DNA from: Chloroflexota bacterium
Lineage (GTDB): Bacteria > Chloroflexota > Anaerolineae > Promineifilales > Promineifilaceae
Assembly: GCA_020628815.1 (NCBI GenBank)
Contig: JAHDEN010000035.1
Location: 1 to 44,278 of the forward strand
Direction of reading: 5' to 3'
DNA length: 44,278 bases
Each line of letters opens with the position of its first letter. Position 1 is the stretch's first letter. Below, one piece after another: positions 17,385-24,795 of this stretch. A program made the translations under genes and the position numbers. The notes beneath the pieces were generated by a model that saw only the letters and a program-made list of their open reading frames with translations, searched no databases and was not told the origin of the DNA.

Positions 17385-18245
17385 CTATAAAAATTCAGTC
17401 TGAACCAAGCTGTTTTTCTGCAACGCCATCTTAGCAAATCGAGCCGCTTGCTCATCCGCATCGGCCGGGATTTCGTCAGCTCCGTCACCCCCCTGCATTT
17501 CACCTTCCCACAACATAATCGCCTTGGCAGATTCTTGATCGATATAGACGGCTATCGGCTTCGTTATCGTCACCGGCCGGTTTAGAGCGGCTGTTGCAAT
17601 TGCAGCTGCTGAATCCCAAGGAGCAACTGTCTCTGGGCACTGCCCAAAAGGCAAGTGTGAACCCCCATCCTTTTTTACCCAAACCAAGTTATTTTGGCTG
17701 TCACGCACCGCGACCGCGGCCGAAACCTGAAAATCAGGTGCAGGAACATAGGCTGGTTCCCCTTTCGCTTTCCGCTGCCGATCAAAACGAGGGTACACAA
17801 CCAGTTTTAGCCACAAATATCTGGGAAGTAATCGCCAAGAAGTTCCACGGTCATTTAGAATAACGTCTCCCGTATGTCCGATCGCCTGCTGAATATTTTC
17901 TCGATTAAACCCCATCATATTTTTAGGTAGTTCCTGGGTTTTAACATAACCAACTTCTAGGGATTCTTCAGAGGTAGCTATTTCTCCCCCAGCTTCCATA
18001 CAGCGATATGTAAATTGCAAAAAAGATCGTGTACGTGGCAAACGGGTCAAGTTAATCGACACCATACGTACAGGCATCACCTTTAGCCCGGTCTCCTCAT
18101 TTACTTCCCGTTTCACAGTATCGGTTGGTAGTTCACCAGCTTCCATACCCCCAGCCGGGGCTGCCCATGTGAGGGTATCATTTCGCTTGATTAACAAAAT
18201 CTGATTGAAACCGTTAATCACTATACCTGTTACACCTAAATTCAT
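17385..18245 (-). CDS. Nudix hydrolase with C-terminal extension
   Basis: 286 residues from the ATG at 18245; a TTG start at 18296 is possible. The Nudix fold begins at once (GVTGIVINGFNQILLIKR). The complete Nudix box GGMEAGELPTD...REVNEETGL (about 32-54) has the G-x5-E-x7-REUxEExGU pattern, so the enzyme should be a Mg-dependent pyrophosphohydrolase. After about residue 150 comes a second domain of about 135 residues with strands such as VSAAVAVRDSQNNLVWVKK, possibly a degenerate second Nudix fold lacking the box. The substrate is unknown. It is divergent from the PpiC-type lipoprotein gene. Confidence 0.85.
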   Translation of the reverse strand: MNLGVTGIVINGFNQILLIKRNDTLTWAAPAGGMEAGELPTDTVKREVNEETGLKVMPVRMVSINLTRLPRTRSFLQFTYRCMEAGGEIATSEESLEVGYVKTQELPKNMMGFNRENIQQAIGHTGDVILNDRGTSWRLLPRYLWLKLVVYPRFDRQRKAKGEPAYVPAPDFQVSAAVAVRDSQNNLVWVKKDGGSHLPFGQCPETVAPWDSAAAIATAALNRPVTITKPIAVYIDQESAKAIMLWEGEMQGGDGADEIPADADEQAARFAKMALQKNSLVQTEFL

Positions 18246-18321
18246 ACGTATAATGGTCGGCCAGATCAACTTTGAAGACAACCTTCGTTTACTCAACTAT
18301 TAGCCACTGGGTTAAAGATTA

Positions 18322-18349
18322 TTGCTTGCGACTTTGCGGAGGCTATAAT
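18322..18349 (+). promoter_or_regulatory. Sigma-70-like promoter for lipoprotein-rsmI operon
   Basis: TTGCTT (18322-18327), a 16-bp spacer, then TATAAT (18344-18349). The predicted start near 18356 leaves only about 6 bases before the ATG at 18362, so the transcript may be nearly leaderless. No Shine-Dalgarno is seen at usual spacing. Confidence 0.5.
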
Positions 18350-18361
18350 TTAAATCATATT

Positions 18362-19384
18362 ATGTCTAATTCTGGTTACTTTTCAGCCTTCACCCTCACT
18401 TTCAACCGAAAAATTTGGTTTGCAATTTTCAGCCTCGGCCTTCTTGTTATCAGTTCTGCTTGCTCTGATCCTGATCAAGAGGTGCCGCTTGGTATCACCA
18501 CCGCGGCCGATGCGGCCGAGATCGCTATCGCCCAGCCAACAGATATCCCAACGCCGGAGCCAGACCCCGCTACCGCAACGCCAACCTCACCGCCACCAAC
18601 CCCAACACCCCCATTGGCCGCCTTGGTTAACGGAGAAATGATCACCAAGGCAAACTACGAAGCGGATCTGGCCCAATTTACAGAAGAGATGGCGGCTTTG
18701 GGGCAAACGCTGCCAGCAAACTATCAGGCTGATCGTTTAAACCAGTTGATCGAATCTGCCCTAATTCGTCAGGCTGCGGCCGATTGGGGGATTGTTGTCA
18801 CCGATGAAGCCTTTAACTCAGCTCTTGATCAGGTCAAAGCGGATGCGGAATCAAACGGCGGATATGAAGCTTGGCTGCGGGCCAACCAATATACGGCCGA
18901 TGAGTTTTCAGCCATCTTGCGTGAGCAGCTTTTAGCCAGCGCGGTCATTGAGCAGGTGGTACGATCGGTACCCGCCACGGCCGAACAAGCCAGAGGACGC
19001 TACATTGTCGTCAACGATCAAGCGCAGGCTCAGTCTCTGCTAGATCAGGCCCGAGGCGGCGCAAATTTTGCAGATTTAGCCGTCATCAATTCACTGGATC
19101 AAACGACGGCACCGGCCGGTGGAGACCTCGGTTTTATCATGCGTGGCTGGCTTTTCCGGCCCGAAATTGAAGAGCTTATTTTCAGTTTAGAACCGAATCA
19201 AATCAGCGAGGTCACCCCGGTAGACTTTGGCAACGGACAAATCTCTTACTACATAGTTCAAGCGCTTGAAAAAGATCCTGAACGGCCGCTAACAACGGTT
19301 CAGCGAGACGTTATGACCAAACGGGTCATCGAAGAATGGCTGGGTGAGCGCTTAGCCTCAGCTGAGATTCAAACCTTTGAGTAA
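18362..19384 (+). CDS. PpiC/parvulin-type peptidyl-prolyl isomerase lipoprotein (PrsA/SurA-like)
   Basis: 341 residues from the ATG at 18362; a longer frame from 18272 has no signal-peptide logic. The lipoprotein signal ends LLVISSAC with Cys34; position -3 is Ser, slightly off the usual lipobox. A Pro/Thr linker (about 55-85) is followed by a SurA_N-like helical domain (ALVNGEMITKANYEADL through LIESALIRQAA) and a rotamase core (RYIVVNDQAQAQSLLDQARGGANFADLAV ... GGDLGFIMRG ... EIEELIFSLEPNQISEV). It should assist folding of exported proteins outside the membrane. Five bases separate it from the next gene, so it is likely first in an operon with a membrane-anchored partner and rsmI. Confidence 0.9.
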   Translation: MSNSGYFSAFTLTFNRKIWFAIFSLGLLVISSACSDPDQEVPLGITTAADAAEIAIAQPTDIPTPEPDPATATPTSPPPTPTPPLAALVNGEMITKANYEADLAQFTEEMAALGQTLPANYQADRLNQLIESALIRQAAADWGIVVTDEAFNSALDQVKADAESNGGYEAWLRANQYTADEFSAILREQLLASAVIEQVVRSVPATAEQARGRYIVVNDQAQAQSLLDQARGGANFADLAVINSLDQTTAPAGGDLGFIMRGWLFRPEIEELIFSLEPNQISEVTPVDFGNGQISYYIVQALEKDPERPLTTVQRDVMTKRVIEEWLGERLASAEIQTFE

Positions 19385-19389
19385 CACAT

Positions 19390-20199
19390 ATGCGTGACAG
19401 ACCCCCAACTTTTTTACAGCGGATCGCCAACATTCTAACAAGCGCGCTCCTGATTACAATCGCAGTTTTAGCCGTTGTCTTTGTCGCTTTTATCGCCTTT
19501 CCAGATCTGTTTCCACAGCTAGACGGGGTTTCACCTATTGAACAGCAGCCAGAAGTTGTACAGCTCCCTACGGTTGCCTCGGCTCTAGAAGTGCCGACCT
19601 TAACCAACACCCCAAGCCCCCCCGTTAAAGCGACCAACACACCGCAGCCAACTGAAACGTTTGCAGCCCCGACCGCTTCTCCGACCAAACAGGCCGCGAA
19701 TACGGCAACGCCTACTCCAGCATTAGAAGGGAGTGAACTTGTTCCCCCGACTCTGACACCCACGCCTACGCGCACCCCGACACCAACCCCCACGCCTCGT
19801 GGCCCGACCCCCACGCCAACCAATACCCCCTCAGCCTTCCCCTTCACAAAAACGGTAGACAGTCCAATTTACCTGCGCAATTACGCCAACTCGGCCGGGT
19901 GTAGCTGGGCGGGCATTGCGGGGGAAGTGTTAGACGTGAACGGAAACCCTGTCGCCTTGGGCTTGTATCGGGTTCATATTTGGGATGGCGGTGTTGATGT
20001 CCGCCTGGATACCTCGTCCAAACAAGAATACGGCCCATCGGGTTGGGAGCAGTTCATTTTTAATGCGCCGGTTGAACGGTTCTACAATATCCAATTAGAA
20101 ACTGTTAGCGGTACGGCCGTATCTGAAGTGTATCGCGTTCAGTCTCAAAACGACTGCAACCGTAATCTGCTCTACTTCATCTTTTTGCAAAACAGATAA
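19390..20199 (+). CDS. Membrane-anchored Thr/Pro-rich protein with C-terminal beta domain
   Basis: 269 residues, no named family recognised. One N-terminal helix (about 14-36, N-in), a long extracellular linker rich in Thr-Pro repeats (about 70-155) and a compact C-terminal domain (about 160-269) with YLRNYANSAGCSWAGIAGEV and FYNIQLETVSG. Two cysteines (GCSW and NDCN) could form a disulfide. The same architecture is common among Chloroflexota envelope proteins, where it is usually of unknown function. It sits five bases after the foldase lipoprotein and 15 bases before rsmI. A role in surface display or wall contact is only a guess. Confidence 0.8.
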   Translation: MRDRPPTFLQRIANILTSALLITIAVLAVVFVAFIAFPDLFPQLDGVSPIEQQPEVVQLPTVASALEVPTLTNTPSPPVKATNTPQPTETFAAPTASPTKQAANTATPTPALEGSELVPPTLTPTPTRTPTPTPTPRGPTPTPTNTPSAFPFTKTVDSPIYLRNYANSAGCSWAGIAGEVLDVNGNPVALGLYRVHIWDGGVDVRLDTSSKQEYGPSGWEQFIFNAPVERFYNIQLETVSGTAVSEVYRVQSQNDCNRNLLYFIFLQNR

Positions 20200-20214
20200 A
20201 ACGCCCCCTCTCTT

Positions 20215-21027
20215 ATGCTCTATCTCGTCGCTACTCCGATCGGTAATTTAGAAGATATGTCGTACCGAGCGGTCCGGATCTTGCAAGACGTGAGTTTGAT
20301 CGCGGCCGAAGATACACGCCATTCTGGAAAATTACTCAAGCATTTTGAAATTAAAACGCCCCTCATCAGCTATCACGACCATAGCGATGAAAGCAAAATC
20401 AACCAGCTCGTAGATCGACTACAGCGTGAGGATATTGCACTCATTTCAGATGCGGGGACCCCCGGGCTGTCTGATCCAGGCTATCGGCTGGTTAAAGCTG
20501 CAATCGAAGCTAATATACCGGTCAGCCCCATCCCTGGCCCATCGGCCGCAGTTGCAGGGCTGGTCGCCAGCGGGCTACCGACAGACCGCTTTATCTTTTT
20601 AGGCTTTTTACCCCGCCAGCTCACCAAGCGACAAGCCGCATTACAAGAGGTTGCTCAACTCACCTGTACCCTCATCACGTATGAATCACCCCATCGGCTA
20701 CTTGATCTACTAAAAGACATTCAAGCGGTTATGGGAGATCGGCCGGTCGTTGTTTGTCGTGAAATCAGCAAAATGTACGAAGAGTTTTGGCGAGGCAGTG
20801 CGGCCAATGCAGCGGAACATTTTACGGCCGAAAGCGTGCGGGGTGAAGTCACAGTTATCATTGGTGGTGCTGAAAAAGATCAGCGGGAATGGGATGATGA
20901 TGCGATCTTGGAGGCATTGAAAGAAGCGATCCAATCGGGCCTTTCAAAAAAGGATGCCGCCGCCCATGTTGCCGCAATGACTGGCAGAAAAAAAAGAGGC
21001 GTCTATCAACTCTCACTCACACTCTAA
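20215..21027 (+). CDS. rsmI: 16S rRNA (cytidine1402-2'-O)-methyltransferase RsmI
   Basis: 270 residues. SAM-dependent tetrapyrrole-methylase-fold enzyme that 2'-O-methylates C1402 in the ribosomal decoding centre. Hallmarks: LYLVATPIGNLEDMSYRAV at the N-terminus, AAEDTRHSGKLLKHF (about 31), ISDAGTPGLSDPGY (about 79), PIPGPSAAVAGLVASGLPT (about 103), LGFLPR, and a C-terminal helical tail with DAAAHVAAMTGRKKRGVYQL. Length is typical. The start lacks a Shine-Dalgarno (CCCCCTCTCTT precedes ATG), so it may depend on read-through translation from the gene 15 bases upstream. Confidence 0.96.
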   Translation: MLYLVATPIGNLEDMSYRAVRILQDVSLIAAEDTRHSGKLLKHFEIKTPLISYHDHSDESKINQLVDRLQREDIALISDAGTPGLSDPGYRLVKAAIEANIPVSPIPGPSAAVAGLVASGLPTDRFIFLGFLPRQLTKRQAALQEVAQLTCTLITYESPHRLLDLLKDIQAVMGDRPVVVCREISKMYEEFWRGSAANAAEHFTAESVRGEVTVIIGGAEKDQREWDDDAILEALKEAIQSGLSKKDAAAHVAAMTGRKKRGVYQLSLTL

Positions 21028-21130
21028 TCACAACTTTGCAAAACAAAGCCGTAGTACCAATACCTCGTATAAACCTTTTTCGTGAAAGCGCGTACAGGTT
21101 AGAATTGTGACGATTATTTGGGGAGCCGAA

Positions 21131-21145
21131 ATGGCCGCAGCATAG
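21131..21145 (+). other. Minimal ORF Met-Ala-Ala-stop before the MFS gene
   Basis: GGGGAG, five bases, then ATG GCC GCA GCA TAG encodes only four codons and ends five bases before the ATG of the efflux gene, in another frame. It takes the only good ribosome-binding sequence in the leader. This may be a start-stop regulatory element, or an accident if the efflux protein starts at the TTG at 21118. Confidence 0.25.
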
Positions 21146-21150
21146 TTTTT

Positions 21151-22740
21151 ATGGATGGAGACAAATCACCACAACCGGCTGACACCTATGGTAAATGGGT
21201 ATTAACCGCCTCAATCTTTGCGGCGGCTATGGCCTTTATCGATGTTTCGGCCCTGCACGTAGCCCTACCTACCATTCAAACCGATCTTAAATCAACTGCT
21301 GCACAGCTCCTTTGGATCCTAAACAGCTATGCCCTAATGCTTGCATCTCTCCTGCTCGTTGCAGGGGCTTTGGGAGACAGATTCGGCCGGAAGCGGGTCT
21401 TCGTCATCGGAATCGCCATCTTCATTGTATCGTCAGTGGCCTGCGGCATGGCACCTACCTCGCGTGCACTAATTTTCGCTCGCACCGTTCAAGGGATTGG
21501 AGCCGCCGTAATGGTTCCGGGCAGTTTATCCCTCATTATCGCCCTCTTTCCGACAAGCACACAGGGGAGAGCCATCGGCATCTGGTCCGCGTCGACTGCA
21601 CTCGTCAGCGTCGCAGGCCCCTTGCTCGGCGGGCTGATGGCAGATGCCGGTTTGTGGCGCTTCTTGTTTTATATAAACGTGCCACTAGGCCTCATCGCCC
21701 TCGCCGCCTTAACCCAAGTTCCAGAAAGCCGTAACGAGAATGCTGAAGCGAAAATTGATTATCGTGGGGCGACCTTGGCGACAATCGGTTTAGCCGGGAT
21801 CACGTATGGATTTTTATCTGTACCAGAGTTAGAAGCTGGGTTTGCAGACCCCCAAGTTTGGCTCTCGCTTGGCGTCGGATTGTTCAGCCTCATTTACTTT
21901 GTTTATTGGCAAACGATCTGCAAATATCCCATGGTCCCGCTCCATTTATTTAAGTCTAAACTGTTTTCCGCAACCAATGTTGTTACTTTTTTGCTGTATG
22001 GGGCCATGAGCATCTTTTCTTTTTTTCTATCTTTAAATTTGGTACAAATCCAAGGGTACGAGGCGCGCGAAGCAGGCCTCGCTTTTCTCCCTTTTGCCGT
22101 CCTCGTTATTATTATTTCTCCGTTAGCCGGCCGGCTTTCAGATAAATATGGGCCGCGTACGCTGCTTACGATTGGCCCCATAATTGCAGGATGTGGGATT
22201 TATTGGGTTTCAACTATCGGGGTTACCAACGGCATCTCTGATGTTTGGACCACCTTTTTTCCCAGCACTTTAGTCTTTGGCATCGGCATTTCCCTCGCTG
22301 TTGCCCCGTTAACCACAACGGTGATGACAGCGCTGCCCAATCAGTATGCAGGAACTGCGTCGGGGGTGAACAATGCGGTTTCGCGTACGGCCGGTGTGCT
22401 CGCAATCGCCATCATGGGTGGGCTAGCCATTGTGCTGTTTGAACAATTTTTCGCTATGAGGGTTGCACATCACCCCTTAGCCGCGGCCGAGCACACCCAA
22501 TTGCTTCTCAATTCGAGCCAAATGGCCGAAACAGAAATTCCAGCCACAATTAGCCAAGCTTTGGCCCAAGAAATTGAGCAAGATATAAAATGGGCCTTTG
22601 TAGACATGAACCGGATTACGATGCAAATTTGTGCCGCATTGGCGATAGTAAGCGGTTTGATTTCATGGTACTTTATTGAACCCGGTCAGCTAAAAAAGGC
22701 AACCGCTGCCCGTAAACAACCATCGGTAGTAATTCACTAA
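21151..22740 (+). CDS. MFS drug:H+ antiporter, DHA2 (EmrB/QacA) family
   Basis: 529 residues from the ATG at 21151; a TTG at 21118 is in frame. About 14 hydrophobic helices fit the DHA2 family. The first helix carries FIDVSALHVALPTIQTDL (motif D1-like, with Ser-Ala where many have Ile-Val-Asn), motif A is GDRFGRKRVF, and motif C is near VAGPLLGGLMAD. It probably exports lipophilic cations or other toxic compounds using the proton gradient; substrates are not predictable. It appears to be transcribed alone, 90-120 bases after rsmI, and has a Met-Ala-Ala mini-ORF in its leader. Confidence 0.9.
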   Translation: MDGDKSPQPADTYGKWVLTASIFAAAMAFIDVSALHVALPTIQTDLKSTAAQLLWILNSYALMLASLLLVAGALGDRFGRKRVFVIGIAIFIVSSVACGMAPTSRALIFARTVQGIGAAVMVPGSLSLIIALFPTSTQGRAIGIWSASTALVSVAGPLLGGLMADAGLWRFLFYINVPLGLIALAALTQVPESRNENAEAKIDYRGATLATIGLAGITYGFLSVPELEAGFADPQVWLSLGVGLFSLIYFVYWQTICKYPMVPLHLFKSKLFSATNVVTFLLYGAMSIFSFFLSLNLVQIQGYEAREAGLAFLPFAVLVIIISPLAGRLSDKYGPRTLLTIGPIIAGCGIYWVSTIGVTNGISDVWTTFFPSTLVFGIGISLAVAPLTTTVMTALPNQYAGTASGVNNAVSRTAGVLAIAIMGGLAIVLFEQFFAMRVAHHPLAAAEHTQLLLNSSQMAETEIPATISQALAQEIEQDIKWAFVDMNRITMQICAALAIVSGLISWYFIEPGQLKKATAARKQPSVVIH

Positions 22741-22838
22741 TCCAATCTACGTAAGATGCAGTGAATTGAGTTAGTCTAATTTTAACTTGGGAACAAAAAC
22801 TTAATCTTCAGCCCCTAGCAATCTAATTGGAGATCGAA

Positions 22839-23591
22839 ATGGGTATATTCGACTTTTTATCTGGTAATAAAAGAAATTGGGAGCAAGTCATAGAAGTAGG
22901 CGATGACAGCTTTAAAAGACAGGTGATTCAACGATCACACAAAGAGCCTGTTGTGGTTGACTTTTGGGCAGACGCCTGAGGCCCTTGCAAGCAAATGACT
23001 CCCGTGTTGGAGCGTATCGCAAGTGAGAAAGACAGCGGAATTATTTTAGCCAAGGTTAACACCCGGGCTAATCCTCAAACAGTTGTCAAAAACAGTGTCC
23101 GCAGCACTCCAACGGTTAAAATCTACCACAATGGCAAAGTGGTCGAAAGCTTTGTGGGCGGCCGTTTAGAGCATCAAGTCCGCAACATTATCAGTAAAGT
23201 TAAAGAGAGCGATCCCCCAGTACCCAGTGTTAAGCTCAGTAGCGATCCTAAACAGCGCTTCGCACAAGGCAAAAGCCATCTAAAAAAAGGGCGTGGATTT
23301 GAAGCCACCATCGCCCTGCGCGATTTTAAACCGAGCGAGCCGATGGCAGATCAAGCGGCCGCATTGTTACCACTGGCTCAGTTTTTGTGGGACCTTGATG
23401 ACGGGGACCGTTGGACCGGCAAACGCAAAATCGATGATCTATACCATGCATTTTTAGATGATGTTGACGATCGACAGCTAACCAGAAGCATTGAACATTT
23501 GCAAACAGCCCAAACGTTATTACCCAAGGCGGATCAGGCTGGCATGGCAAAGGTTATTGCAGGGCTTGAGCTATTGATTTCTAAAAAATAA
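22839..23591 (+). CDS. Candidate selenoprotein: thioredoxin-TPR (CnoX/YbbN-like), Sec encoded by TGA at 22977-22979
   Basis: 250 residues if the in-frame TGA is read as selenocysteine. The start is well supported: GGAGA, five bases, ATG. Codons 38-51 read VVVDFWADA-TGA-GPCK, so TGA (codon 47) falls exactly on the first catalytic Cys of the thioredoxin CGPC motif, and the resolving Cys is residue 50. The frame stays open on both sides and keeps the thioredoxin fold: cis-Pro91 in RSTPTVKIYHNGKVVESFVG, then from about 130 a helical TPR-like region ending LELLISKK, as in YbbN/CnoX co-chaperedoxins. The Trp normally before the catalytic Cys is Ala46. TGA is an ordinary stop in hemW, the GNAT, RIO and M20 genes here, so general recoding is excluded. 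A SECIS-like hairpin follows. The alternative is a nonsense mutation or sequencing error. Confidence 0.8.
22977..23023 (+). promoter_or_regulatory. Candidate bacterial SECIS element
   Basis: Directly after TGA the RNA can fold. Lower stem: CUUGC 22984-22988 with GCAAG 23019-23023. Apical stem: AUG 22995-22997 and CUCC 22999-23002 pair with GGAG 23009-23012 and CGU 23013-23015, leaving A22998 bulged. The loop is CGUGUU (23003-23008), with G 25 bases past the TGA. E. coli fdhF SECIS also has a bulged base six positions before a loop G-U; here A22998 and G23004-U23005 have the same spacing. Confidence 0.6.
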
Positions 23592-23640
23592 GCGGTATTT
23601 AGCAGACGGAAAATTTAGTTCGTAGGCAGCCTATAATTCT

Positions 23641-24600
23641 TTATTGGGTTGTGTTCCATGTTTGGTCCACAACTTCTCCCCGTTCACCCAAGCGTCCCAA
23701 GTCAATTTCGTTAATCGACACCAGCACACCGGCCCCATTTCCGGTGCGTACGTTTACAGATTGGCTGGCTAAGTAGGTTTGAACATCCCCTCGGTTTGCT
23801 TGCCCTTCAAAGAGGGTAATATCATCCACAACCACTCGAATCCAAGTTCGATTTTCAATAATCTCGATTTCCATATCGATTTCGGACAGCGTTGCAGGCA
23901 ATGGATTACGTGTTGGATCTAAAATAGGGACGCTTGTCGCTTCTGCTTCAATCGCTTCCCCTGTCTCGATGACACTGCCGCCATTGGTCCGGCCGGTTGG
24001 CACCACGAGTTCAGTCGTCGTGAGTGGCTCAGATACTTGGACTGAAGGAAGTTCCGGCTCAGCTTCGGCCGCTTCTTCATTTCCGATCAGATCTCCAACC
24101 GTTTCAGTCAACGTTTCCATATTGCCCAACGGCAATTCGGTCACGTTTAAATTAAGCAAACCGGGCAAAAATCGCCACGCCAGCAGTCCAATCGCAATCA
24201 CCAAGGCGACACCCACGATGCGGCCGATCCAGTCAGGGCCATCTTCAGGATGCACGTCTTGCGCATTAACCGGGTTAAAGAAAGTCCCGGTTTCCGGCTG
24301 AGGCGGCATCGTAGGATAGTTTAACGTCGGCTCTCGCACAGCCTGCATCTGTTGGGTACGTGCATAGAGTTCCGAGACTGAGGCCAATCGGGACAAAATA
24401 GGGTTCGGGTCAAGATTAAGATGCTGAGCGTATTTGCGAATGTAGCCACGTACATGGGCCGGAGACGGCATAGCCTCCCAGCGCTCCTCTTCGATCGCTT
24501 TTAAGAATTTAGGCTGAATACGCAAAACGTCAAATACGTCTTCGTAGGACAGATCTTGGCTCTCCCGAGCCTCTTTTAGTATGTCACCTATATCATTCAA
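23641..24600 (-). CDS. rodZ: RodZ-like helix-turn-helix membrane protein
   Basis: 319 residues. An N-terminal HTH_25 domain (about 1-75, LKEARESQDLSYEDVFDVLRI ... HVRGYIRKYAQHLNLDP) normally binds MreB in the cytoplasm. One membrane helix (about 125-145, IGRIVGVALVIAIGLLAW), an acidic linker and a C-terminal DUF4115-like beta domain (about 235-319, EIEIIENRTWIRVVVDDITLFEGQ) complete the RodZ layout. It likely links cytoskeleton and cell-wall synthesis in a rod or filament. The start is TTG (24598-24600); the ATG three bases away is out of frame, and no strong ribosome site is visible. No mreB/mreC is in the window. Confidence 0.85.
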   Translation of the reverse strand: MNDIGDILKEARESQDLSYEDVFDVLRIQPKFLKAIEEERWEAMPSPAHVRGYIRKYAQHLNLDPNPILSRLASVSELYARTQQMQAVREPTLNYPTMPPQPETGTFFNPVNAQDVHPEDGPDWIGRIVGVALVIAIGLLAWRFLPGLLNLNVTELPLGNMETLTETVGDLIGNEEAAEAEPELPSVQVSEPLTTTELVVPTGRTNGGSVIETGEAIEAEATSVPILDPTRNPLPATLSEIDMEIEIIENRTWIRVVVDDITLFEGQANRGDVQTYLASQSVNVRTGNGAGVLVSINEIDLGRLGERGEVVDQTWNTTQ

Positions 24601-24656
24601 AGCGTCTTTTTCGATCTTATGGCCTCAAGCCAAAAATCGATGGGAGTATACATGCA

Positions 24657-24702
24657 GACTGGAGATTGACAACAGATTTTATTCTGTTACCAATCTCCAG
24701 TC
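24657..24702. repeat. Nested 12-bp inverted repeat between rodZ-like gene and rplI
   Basis: GACTGGAGATTG (24657-24668) pairs perfectly with CAATCTCCAGTC (24691-24702). Inside, AACAG (24671-24675) pairs with CTGTT (24684-24688). No T-tract follows on the minus strand, so it is not a standard terminator for rplI. It may be a processing hairpin, cruciform or binding site. Confidence 0.55.
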
Positions 24703-24762
24703 TTTGAAAGCTTATATAAAAGGAACCCAACGGTTCAACTCTTTTTGCTTTTTTTCACGCTA

Positions 24763-24784
24763 TGGATGAGATATTTCTCATCCA
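24763..24784. repeat. 9-bp hairpin just after rplI stop
   Basis: TGGATGAGA (24763-24771) and TCTCATCCA (24776-24784) with loop TATT lie 12 bases beyond the rplI stop. The plus strand has a T-rich tract on its 5' side, the wrong place for rplI termination. Possibly an mRNA 3'-end stabiliser. Confidence 0.45.
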
Positions 24785-24795
24785 CACAAGAGAAT

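Noticed and set aside
18272..18361. N-terminal extension of the foldase lipoprotein
   Set aside because: It would place about 30 residues before the signal peptide and overlaps the candidate promoter TATAAT. The start at 18362 gives a proper lipoprotein signal.
19560..19850. Tandem DNA repeat in the Thr/Pro-rich gene
   Set aside because: The repetition is of codons for Thr and Pro with irregular spacing; no fixed DNA unit. It is a protein linker.
22839..22979. Thioredoxin pseudogene through nonsense mutation
   Set aside because: Not fully excluded, but the only stop is TGA, exactly at the catalytic Cys, with a fitting hairpin and an otherwise intact frame. Random decay would rarely give this.
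22995..23591. A shorter thioredoxin-like gene starting at ATG 22995
   Set aside because: It would lack the first 52 residues, including both active-site positions. No ribosome site precedes this ATG, while the upstream frame has one at 22839.
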